Source: Reyranella sp.
GTDB lineage: Bacteria; Pseudomonadota; Alphaproteobacteria; Reyranellales; Reyranellaceae
Assembly: GCF_004296935.1 (NCBI RefSeq)
Contig: NZ_SCVH01000031.1
Span: 1 to 42,344, forward strand
Length of the DNA: 42,344 nucleotides
Reading direction: 5' to 3'
A program made the position numbers and the translations under genes. Under the pieces are notes generated by a model, which had not been told where the DNA came from, ran no database searches, and worked only from the letters and a program-made list of their open reading frames with translations. Below are positions 24,040 through 31,069 of the stretch, piece by piece; within the stretch, counting starts at the first letter, position 1, and every line of letters begins with the position of its first letter.

Positions 24040-24632
24040 TTGAGCTCTCCCTTGAGGGCCATTTCGACGAAGGGCAGGCGATCGTTGCCGAAGAACATCA
24101 TATCGCCCACGAAGCTCGTTGGCGCGCCGAAGACGCCGCGCGCCACCGCCTCGTCGGTCGTGGCTTTGAGCCGATCCTTGACGTCCTGGTCCTGGATGCG
24201 ATTGCCGAACTTGCGGGCGTCGAGGCCCGCCGCCGTGAGCACCGACGCCACTTCGGCGATGTCGTTGAGATTGCGGCCGTCCACCCACATCGCCCTGTAG
24301 ATGGCGGGATGGTAGCGCTCGAACAGGCCGTCGATCTGGGCCGCCGCGGCGCCGCGCATCAGGGCCAGCGTGTTGACCGGGAAGAACGGATTGCGCTGGA
24401 ACGGCACGCCGTAATGTTTGGCCCACATCGGCATGTCGAAGGCGCTCCACTTCGATTTCTGCTCGACCGTCATCGGCGAGGCATTGCCGGTCGCCTTGAA
24501 GACGCCGCCCAGCAGCATCGGCTTGCGCACCAGCGCGGCGCCGGCGCGCTTGGCGATGGCCTCGACCTGTGTGTCGGCCAGATAGCTGTAGGGACTGCCG
24601 TAGTCGTAATAGAATTCCAGTGTGCGGGTCAT
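24036..24632 (-). CDS. 2-hydroxychromene-2-carboxylate isomerase family protein (DsbA-like, GST kappa type)
   Basis: A 198-residue thioredoxin-fold protein with an alpha-helical insertion. It begins LEFYYDYGSPYSYLA, where Ser replaces Cys of the DsbA active site as in the HCCA isomerase/GST-kappa group; it ends with GVFGAPTSFVGDMMFFGNDRL near 165-185. The family uses glutathione for cis-trans isomerisation in naphthalene-type aromatic degradation, or acts as a general glutathione transferase. It is divergent from the SDR/Rieske oxygenase pair 72 nt away, which could support an aromatic-degradation role. Confidence 0.9.
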   Translation of the reverse strand: MTRTLEFYYDYGSPYSYLADTQVEAIAKRAGAALVRKPMLLGGVFKATGNASPMTVEQKSKWSAFDMPMWAKHYGVPFQRNPFFPVNTLALMRGAAAAQIDGLFERYHPAIYRAMWVDGRNLNDIAEVASVLTAAGLDARKFGNRIQDQDVKDRLKATTDEAVARGVFGAPTSFVGDMMFFGNDRLPFVEMALKGELK

Positions 24633-24704
24633 GAGATCCTCTCGTCTTGTGGCAAGCCTGCGCTGCTTCTAGCTTGGCGACAAGAAAAGATAGGGAAGGA
24701 AACC

Positions 24705-25460
24705 ATGAGCAGGGTTGCGGACAAGGTCGTCCTGGTGACGGGCGCGGGATCGGGCATCGGCCGCGCCACGGCGAAGCTGCTGGCCGACGAGGGCGCCACC
24801 GTGATCGTCACCGATATCAACCAGCCGGGTGGACTCGAGACGGTGCAGCAAATTGGCGGCAAGGCGCGGTTCCTGCTGCAGGATACGGCGCAGGAAGCCG
24901 ACTGGAAGCGGATCATCGACGATATCCTGGCGCGTGAAGGCAGGCTGGACGGCCTGGTGAACAATGCCGGCATTGCCGGACCGTTTCCCTCGACCTTCGA
25001 GAGCGAGACTGTCGAGCAGTGGCAGCGCATCCTGTCGATCAACGTCCATGGCGTGTTCCTCGGCTGCAAGCATGGCGTGCCGGCGCTCCGCAGCTCCGGC
25101 GGCGGCTCGATCGTCAATCTCTCGTCGCTCGCGGCCTTTCTCGGCACGCCCAATCTCTCGGCCTATGGCGCCAGCAAGGGCGCGGTGCGCCAGTTCACCA
25201 AGACCGTGGCCATCGATTGCGCACGCAAAGGCTACAAGGTGCGCTGCAATTCGGTCCATCCCGGTGTCATCCTGACGCCGATGGGCGAGGGCATCCTGCC
25301 CAACGACAAGGTCAAGGAACGGGTCCGCGGCAGCATCCCGATCGGCGAATTCGGCGCGCCCCGGGACATCGCCTATGGCATCCTCTACCTGATTTCCGAC
25401 GAATCGCGCTTCGTCACCGGCGCCGAACTGGTGATCGACGGCGGCATGAACGCGATCTAG
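24705..25460 (+). CDS. SDR family oxidoreductase
   Basis: ATG 24705 follows GGGAAGGA. The 251-residue protein is a classical SDR: VTGAGSGIGRA near residues 11-21, Asp at the adenosine position in TDIN suggesting NAD(H), NNAG near 86-89, SSLAA with the catalytic Ser near 141, and YGASK (Tyr/Lys) near 154-158. It should oxidise an alcohol or dihydrodiol. It precedes the Rieske oxygenase by 9 nt, so the two are probably one operon. Confidence 0.93.
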   Translation: MSRVADKVVLVTGAGSGIGRATAKLLADEGATVIVTDINQPGGLETVQQIGGKARFLLQDTAQEADWKRIIDDILAREGRLDGLVNNAGIAGPFPSTFESETVEQWQRILSINVHGVFLGCKHGVPALRSSGGGSIVNLSSLAAFLGTPNLSAYGASKGAVRQFTKTVAIDCARKGYKVRCNSVHPGVILTPMGEGILPNDKVKERVRGSIPIGEFGAPRDIAYGILYLISDESRFVTGAELVIDGGMNAI

Positions 25461-25469
25461 GAGCAGACG

Positions 25470-26618
25470 ATGCAGCACGACGACCAGGTGGCCTATATCG
25501 AGCGCATGCACGGCATGGCGCGCGCCAACGCGCGCGACGACGGGCAGGTCAGTCACACGTCGGTCGAGGAGTATTTCGATACCGACCGCTTCGAACGCGA
25601 GAAGGCCCTGCTGTTCCGCAAGTATCCGGTCGTGGTCGCGTTCTCCGCCCAGTTGCGCAAGCCCGGCGACTTCGTCGCCAATAGCGACACCGGCCAGCCG
25701 ATCCTCGTCACCCGCGGCATCGACGGCAAACTGCGCGCCTTCCTCAATGTCTGCCGCCACCGCAGCGCCACCGTGGAACTGAAGCCCTGCGGCTCGAACA
25801 GGCGCGCCTTCGTCTGTCCCTATCACGGCTGGAGCTACGACCTCACCGGCAAGCTGGTCGGCATCACCGACGGGGCCTGGTTCGGCGAGGTCGATCGTGC
25901 GACGCACGGGCTGCGCCCGCTCGCCGTCGCCGAGCGCTGCGGCATGGTCTTCGTGGTGCCGACGGCGCTCGAACCGGGCCAGAGTGCCGACATCGACATG
26001 GACGCCTTTCTCGGGCCGGTTAAGGCCGATCTTGCGTCCTGGGATATGCATGGCTGGGAGGTGCACAGCACGACGCCGATCCGCCCGCACATGAACTGGA
26101 AGCTGGTGATCGACACCTTCCTCGAGCTCTATCACTTCCGTTACCTGCACGGCGCCAGCGTGGCGCCGCTGTTCCTCGACAACATCACCGCCTACGAACG
26201 ACGCGAGCGTCATTCCCGTTTCGCGGTCTGCAAGCCGTCGATCCTCGAGGTCGAGAACCAGCCGCGCGAGACCTGGCAGCTCCGCGACCATGCTGTGGTG
26301 CTCTACAATCTCTTCCCCAACACGGTGCTGGCCTATACCCAGGATCATTGCGGTGTTTTCACCAGTTTCCCGGTGTCGCCCGACGAGGCGCTGATCAACG
26401 TCTCGGTGCTCGTCGATCCCGTGGAGCGGGCGAAGAAGCCGGAAAGCTACTGGAAGACCAACCAGGACCTGATTCTGGCCGCGCTCGACGAGGATTTCAC
26501 TGTCGGCGCCACCATCCAGGCAAATTTCAGGAGCGGCGCCAACCGCGTGCAGACCTTCGGCAAGTTCGAGAAGGCGCTGGGCTGGTATCACCAGGAAATC
26601 GCTGACGCCTTGCGTTAG
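25470..26618 (+). CDS. Rieske non-haem iron ring-hydroxylating oxygenase, alpha subunit
   Basis: A 382-residue oxygenase preceded by AGGAG. The Rieske 2Fe-2S ligands are CRHR (about 94-97) and CPYHGWSY (about 114-121). The catalytic domain has the mononuclear iron motif ELYHFRYLH near 216-224. The family hydroxylates or demethylates aromatic rings or quaternary ammonium compounds using electrons from a separate reductase. No reductase, ferredoxin or beta subunit gene is nearby, so electron supply must come from elsewhere. The substrate is unknown. It is coupled with the SDR upstream. Confidence 0.93.
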   Translation: MQHDDQVAYIERMHGMARANARDDGQVSHTSVEEYFDTDRFEREKALLFRKYPVVVAFSAQLRKPGDFVANSDTGQPILVTRGIDGKLRAFLNVCRHRSATVELKPCGSNRRAFVCPYHGWSYDLTGKLVGITDGAWFGEVDRATHGLRPLAVAERCGMVFVVPTALEPGQSADIDMDAFLGPVKADLASWDMHGWEVHSTTPIRPHMNWKLVIDTFLELYHFRYLHGASVAPLFLDNITAYERRERHSRFAVCKPSILEVENQPRETWQLRDHAVVLYNLFPNTVLAYTQDHCGVFTSFPVSPDEALINVSVLVDPVERAKKPESYWKTNQDLILAALDEDFTVGATIQANFRSGANRVQTFGKFEKALGWYHQEIADALR

Positions 26619-26704
26619 CAATCTCCGGCGGTGCATAGAGACCGAAGCGCGGGCGCCGCGCCGTGCAGAAAGAATCTCGGTGCGCCATTCCAACGGCGCG
26701 GGTC

Positions 26705-26722
26705 GGCGCTGTTTACAGCGCC
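26705..26722. terminator. short hairpin between convergent genes
   Basis: GGCGCTG (26705-26711) and CAGCGCC (26716-26722) form a 7-bp stem with loop TTTA, in the 164-nt gap between the oxygenase (plus) and a secreted protein gene (minus). There is no proper T-run, so termination is only plausible from its position. Confidence 0.3.
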
Positions 26723-26782
26723 TTACTCGCGCTTGATGACAAGCGCTGCCGCCCGCCGGCGCGTATGAACGCGCCTACGCGC

Positions 26783-27301
26783 CTACTTGACGTTCACCTG
26801 ATAGGCGAACTTCTCGCCATCGGTGGCGGTGAGCTGGGTGAAGCCCAGCATCTTCAGCAGGTCGTAGAAGTTCGCATCCTCGGCCACCGTGCGCTCCTGG
26901 AAGAACGGCGACAGGCGCGACATCGTGGTCATGTTGGCGAGAATAGCCCGGACCCGGTAGATCGAATTCAATTCGCCCGGCTGCAGGCCGACGATGATCA
27001 ATTTTTCAGCCTTGTCGCCCTTGACGAACACCGCATAGGGAACGCGGTAGGCCGACTGGATCGTGCCCTGCGAGACAACGGTGACGAACTGCACGCGCTG
27101 CTGCCGCTCGGCGCCGGCGATCATCTGCATCGGCGATGTGTAATTCTCGACCGTTGTCGGCTTGGGATAGTAGTAGCCGACATACTTGTCCTCGGCGGCC
27201 GGCGTGGCGGCGGCCGGTGCCGGCTTGGCGGGCTGCGCCAGTGCCGGCAGGGCGGCAAACGCCATGGACACAACGAAACAAGCTGCGAGTTTCTTGAACA
27301 T
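26783..27301 (-). CDS. secreted hypothetical protein
   Basis: The ATG at 27301 is preceded by GGGAGAGCCGGGA and gives a 172-residue protein with a textbook signal peptide (MFKKLAACFVVSMAF..ALA, cleavage about residue 22). A Pro/Ala-rich linker leads to a conserved-looking domain starting DKYVGYYYPKP, with many aromatic residues, a V-Q-F-V-T-V-V strand, and a helical end (FYDLLKMLGF). No Cys in the mature part. I do not recognise the family. It follows the SDR gene by 26 nt on the same strand and may be co-transcribed with it. Confidence 0.75.
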   Translation of the reverse strand: MFKKLAACFVVSMAFAALPALAQPAKPAPAAATPAAEDKYVGYYYPKPTTVENYTSPMQMIAGAERQQRVQFVTVVSQGTIQSAYRVPYAVFVKGDKAEKLIIVGLQPGELNSIYRVRAILANMTTMSRLSPFFQERTVAEDANFYDLLKMLGFTQLTATDGEKFAYQVNVK

Positions 27302-27327
27302 TCCCGGCTCTCCCAAGGTGCGACGGA

Positions 27328-28101
27328 CTAGAACAACGTATAGCCGCCATCGATAACGAAGTCGCGTCCCGTCGTATAGGCGGTGGCGTCGCTGGCCAGA
27401 TAGACGGCGATCGGGCCGAAATCGGCGCCAACGCCCCAACGGCGCTCCGGAATGCGCGGCATCACGTTTGCGGCGAACTTCTCGTTGCCGAAGGCATTGG
27501 CCGTCATCTCGGTCTCGATCCAGCCCGGCAGGATCGAATTGACGGCGATCTTGTAGCGCGCCAGCTCGACCGCGAGCGCCCGGACCATGGCGGTGACGCC
27601 GCCCTTGCTGGCGCCGTAGTGGCTGGAGCGGGCCGCCCCCTCGATGGCCGCGGTGCTGGCCATGGCGACCAGCGAGCCCCCCTTGCCGCGCTCGGCCATG
27701 TGCTTGGCGGCGGCACGGAAGGTGAAGAAGACGCCGTCGAGATTGATCCGCATGACCCGTCGCCATTCGTCGTAGGTCATCTCGAGGATGGCGCCCTTGC
27801 CGCGGCCCGAAACGCCGGAATTGGCGACGCAATTGTCGACATGGCCCATGACCTTGACCGTCTCGGCGAAACCCGCCTCGACCTGCTTCTCATCGCCGAC
27901 ATCGACGATCTGGGTATGCACCTTGCGGCCAAAGCGCTTCAGCTTCTCTGCAGCGGCGGCGTTCTTGGCCGGGTTGGTGCCCCAGATGCAGACGTCGGCG
28001 CCGGCCTCGGCCAGGGCCTCGGCCATCCCGAGGCCGATGCCGCCGTTGCCGCCGGTGATCAGCGACACCTTGCCCGTCAGATCGAAGCCCTTGTAGGCCA
28101 T
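27328..28101 (-). CDS. SDR family oxidoreductase
   Basis: ATG 28101, with GGGGAA just upstream, gives 257 residues. It is a classical SDR: ITGGNGGIGLG near 14-24, the usual NNAG replaced by VANSG near 93-97, catalytic Ser in MASTAAIEG near 146, and YGASK near 159-163. The C-terminus keeps the typical VIDGGYTLF end. The substrate is unknown. It lies downstream of the pirin gene but is separated from it by a good terminator. Confidence 0.92.
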   Translation of the reverse strand: MAYKGFDLTGKVSLITGGNGGIGLGMAEALAEAGADVCIWGTNPAKNAAAAEKLKRFGRKVHTQIVDVGDEKQVEAGFAETVKVMGHVDNCVANSGVSGRGKGAILEMTYDEWRRVMRINLDGVFFTFRAAAKHMAERGKGGSLVAMASTAAIEGAARSSHYGASKGGVTAMVRALAVELARYKIAVNSILPGWIETEMTANAFGNEKFAANVMPRIPERRWGVGADFGPIAVYLASDATAYTTGRDFVIDGGYTLF

Positions 28102-28120
28102 GGCGTTCCCCCAAAACAAA

Positions 28121-28147
28121 ACCGGGCGGGATCAAAGCCCGCCCGGT
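28121..28147 (-). terminator. intrinsic terminator of the pirin gene
   Basis: ACCGGGCGGG (28121-28130) and CCCGCCCGGT (28138-28147) form a perfect 10-bp stem with a 7-nt loop. On the minus strand TTTGTTTT follows, so it should stop transcripts leaving the pirin gene, 24 nt after its stop codon. Confidence 0.85.
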
Positions 28148-28170
28148 CGATAGCGTCAAATCGTACGAGA

Positions 28171-28887
28171 TCAGTTCAGCCTGTCGGTTTCGACCAGCAC
28201 AATCTCGGCATCCTCGATGGCCGTGATCTCGATCTCGTCCTGGTCGGCCACCGCGATCCCGTCACGCGCCTTGGCGGTCACCGGCGCGGCCGAACCGCCG
28301 CGCACCTCGACCTTGCCCCTCGCCGGCACGAGATAGGCGGGCTTGCCGTCCAGCTTCTGGCGGATTGTCTGACCCGCCTTCAGCGTGCCCGCGAACAGCG
28401 CGCCGTCGGCATGGAGCGGGAGCGCCCCCTCATGGCCGCGGCCCGATGCCAGGGGCACCAGCTTGCCGTCGCGCGCCTCGGCCGGGAACTGCACCGTCTC
28501 CCATCGTGCCGGAACGCCCTGCTTGTTGGGCAGGATCCAGATCTGGAACAGCTCGGTCTCCTCGTCCTCGCGGTTGTATTCGGCGTGCTTGATGCCGTTG
28601 CCCGCGCTCATCACCTGGATCTGGCCGGCCTCGGTGCGGCCCTCGTTGCCGAGGTGGTCCTGGTGGGTGATCGCGCCTTTGATGACGTAGGTCACAATCT
28701 CCATGTCGCGGTGGGGGTGCGGCGGGAAGCCGGAATCCGGCGCGATACGGTCGTTGTTCCACACCCGCAGAGCACCCCAGTGCACGCGGTCGGGGTTGCG
28801 GTAGTCGGCGAAGCTGAAATGGAAGTTGGCGTTCAGCCAGCCGTGGTCCGACTTGCCGAGTTTCTCGAAGGGTCTGAGTTCGATCAT
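28171..28887 (-). CDS. pirin family protein (YhhW-like bicupin)
   Basis: A 238-residue bicupin. The first cupin has the metal ligands in PHPHRDMEIVTYV near 55-67 and HQDHLG near 74-79, with GIKHAEYN near 97-104; the second cupin (about 135-238) lacks a clear metal site, as is usual. Pirins of this type have quercetinase activity or redox-sensing roles. It lies 82 nt downstream of the VWA-protein gene of the MoxR operon and may be transcribed separately. Confidence 0.93.
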   Translation of the reverse strand: MIELRPFEKLGKSDHGWLNANFHFSFADYRNPDRVHWGALRVWNNDRIAPDSGFPPHPHRDMEIVTYVIKGAITHQDHLGNEGRTEAGQIQVMSAGNGIKHAEYNREDEETELFQIWILPNKQGVPARWETVQFPAEARDGKLVPLASGRGHEGALPLHADGALFAGTLKAGQTIRQKLDGKPAYLVPARGKVEVRGGSAAPVTAKARDGIAVADQDEIEITAIEDAEIVLVETDRLN

Positions 28888-28969
28888 GGTGTTTACCTCT
28901 TGGCCCCCAAAATGGCGCTGCCAAGGGAAGGATCAAGTTTCGGGTTGGTAACGGCCGCCCTCAGTAGCC

Positions 28970-31069
28970 CTAGCGTCCCTCGCGCCACCAGGCGCTGCCG
29001 ATGGCCATCAGGAAGGCAATCGCCACCAGGATGCCGGGCAGCAGCGGTAGCTGGTTGATGCCGGCCACGGTGTAGCCCTCGTTGCGGCGAAGCCCGATCC
29101 AGTCCGAGCCGCCGGCGGCGCGGCCCGGTCGCACGGTCCGGATGTCCGGGTCGGGCTGGTCGACCAGCCACAGCAGGCCGCCGCCCGAAGCCTCGACCAG
29201 CGGCTTCAGCTTGGCGTCGGTCGCGCGCACGTCGGAGAATTCCAACGGGTCGGGACTGCCGACGGCGGCCACGGTGCGGAGCGTGCCATCGTCGAAGCGG
29301 TAGAGGCCGGGCTTGTCGACGTCGACGACGCCGAGGCCGAGACCGGGCGCGGTCTGGCGCAGGCTGAGCGTGCGGGTGCTGCCGCCCTCTGATGCTGTTC
29401 CTGGCGAGGTCATCGTGACGGGCGGAAATGTCGTGGCGAGCGTGCGGCGCGTCACCTCGATGCGGCCGCCCACCGCCGTCGCCCTGAGCGCCTCTTCCTC
29501 GAGGTCGGGCTCCTTCATCAGCCAGTGGGCGACGCGCCGCACCAGTTCCGGCTGCGGGCCGCCACCGTCGATGCCGCGGTTCCACAGCCACAGGTGATCG
29601 GACATGAGCTGCGCCACGCGGCCCTCGCCGACGCGGTCGAGAATCACGAGCGGCTTGTCCTCGGCGCCCGACAGGACGGTGTTGCCGCGCTCGGTGCGCG
29701 AGGCGACGAGGCGGAACCAGCGGCCCCAGTCGGGTTCCTTGTCGGGTTGGCCGGCCTGAGGCAGGTTCGCGGTGACGGGATGGCGCTGGCCGATCTCGCT
29801 GACCTTGGGTTTGTAGGGTGTCTCCAGCACGTCGCCCAGCGGTGCCGCCGGCAGGATGGCGCCCAGCGGCGTTCGATAGAGCGAGCGCGCCGTGGCGAAC
29901 ACCGGCCCGACCGAAACCAGGAGCGCGCCGCCGCTCTTCACGTATTCCGAGATATTGCGGAAGTATTCGCGGGTGATCAGGTTTCCCGACTCGTAGCGGT
30001 CGAAGATGATGAGGTCGAATTCCTTGAGCTTCTGCTCGAACAGCTCCTTCATCGGGAAGACGATCAGCGACAGCTCGCGCACCGGCGTGAAATCGTCCTT
30101 CTGCGGTGTGCGCAGGATCGTGAAGTGGACCAGGTCGACGGCGGGATCGCTCTTCAGCAGGTTCCGCCAGGCCCGCTCGCCCTGGTAGGGCTCGCCCGAC
30201 ACCAGCAGGACGCGCAGACGGTCACGCACGCCGTTGATGGTGAAAAGGGCGCGATTGTTGTCGAGCGTGAGTTCGCTCGGCCCTGCGCCGACCTCCAGCT
30301 CGACCACGTTGGCGCCGGGATTGCCGACGACGATCGGCAGTTCGACCGAGCGGCCGACCGGCACGTCGAGCCGGCGCACCACTTCGCCGCCGACCGACAA
30401 GGTTATCGGCGCAGTGCCACCGGCGGGATCCTCGACCCGGAACTTGGCCGTCACCTCGCGACCGACGACGCCGAAGCGCGGCGACTGCTCGACCACGATC
30501 AGCCGGTCGCGCTCGTTCTTCTTGCCGGCGATCAGGCCATGCAGGGGGGCGCCGCCGAGTTCAGGCGGCAGGCCCGCCGGCACGTCGTGGATCTGGCCGT
30601 CGGTCAGCAGGATGACGCCGGCCAGCCGTTCCGGCGGCACCTCGACCAGGGCCGAGCGCATGGTTTCGATCAGGCGTGTGCCGCCCGGCCGTTCACTTCC
30701 GAGCTGGATCTGGGCCGGCGGCAGGACGACCTCGCGGACCTCGAGGCCCTCCTGCTGGCCGAGCTTGCGCTTCAGAGATTCGCGCGCCGCCTGGACCTGC
30801 CGGCGCCGCTCGCCAATGGCCATCGAGTCGCTGTCGTCGATCACCACAAGCGCCACGTCGGCGATCGGCTTGCGCTGCTCCTCGATCAGGGCGGGATTTG
30901 CCAGCGCCGCCAGGACGACGGCAATCGAGCCCAGGCGCCAGATCGTGCCGCGAGCGCCGACGCGCAGGCCGAGCAGGATCAGCACGAGCGCGATGCCGCC
31001 CAGTAGGGCCAGCGCCGGCCACGGCAACAGCGGATCGAAGGCGACGGAGACGGCCGATGTCGGGTTCAT
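28970..31069 (-). CDS. membrane VWA/glutamine-amidotransferase-like protein of the MoxR operon
   Basis: A 699-residue membrane protein. It has N-terminal hydrophobic segments (about 12-35 and 45-62), then a von Willebrand A-like domain with a MIDAS DxSxS (IDDSDSM, near 76-82) and LLTDGQIH near 153-160. A middle beta-rich part is followed by a class I glutamine amidotransferase-like fold near 330-470 (LIIFDRYE, VKSGGALLVSVG) without a visible catalytic triad. One C-terminal helix follows at about 673-692. Its start overlaps the stop of the DUF4159 gene as ATGA. These proteins are thought to work with MoxR ATPases as chaperones or in envelope maturation. Confidence 0.88.
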   Translation of the reverse strand: MNPTSAVSVAFDPLLPWPALALLGGIALVLILLGLRVGARGTIWRLGSIAVVLAALANPALIEEQRKPIADVALVVIDDSDSMAIGERRRQVQAARESLKRKLGQQEGLEVREVVLPPAQIQLGSERPGGTRLIETMRSALVEVPPERLAGVILLTDGQIHDVPAGLPPELGGAPLHGLIAGKKNERDRLIVVEQSPRFGVVGREVTAKFRVEDPAGGTAPITLSVGGEVVRRLDVPVGRSVELPIVVGNPGANVVELEVGAGPSELTLDNNRALFTINGVRDRLRVLLVSGEPYQGERAWRNLLKSDPAVDLVHFTILRTPQKDDFTPVRELSLIVFPMKELFEQKLKEFDLIIFDRYESGNLITREYFRNISEYVKSGGALLVSVGPVFATARSLYRTPLGAILPAAPLGDVLETPYKPKVSEIGQRHPVTANLPQAGQPDKEPDWGRWFRLVASRTERGNTVLSGAEDKPLVILDRVGEGRVAQLMSDHLWLWNRGIDGGGPQPELVRRVAHWLMKEPDLEEEALRATAVGGRIEVTRRTLATTFPPVTMTSPGTASEGGSTRTLSLRQTAPGLGLGVVDVDKPGLYRFDDGTLRTVAAVGSPDPLEFSDVRATDAKLKPLVEASGGGLLWLVDQPDPDIRTVRPGRAAGGSDWIGLRRNEGYTVAGINQLPLLPGILVAIAFLMAIGSAWWREGR

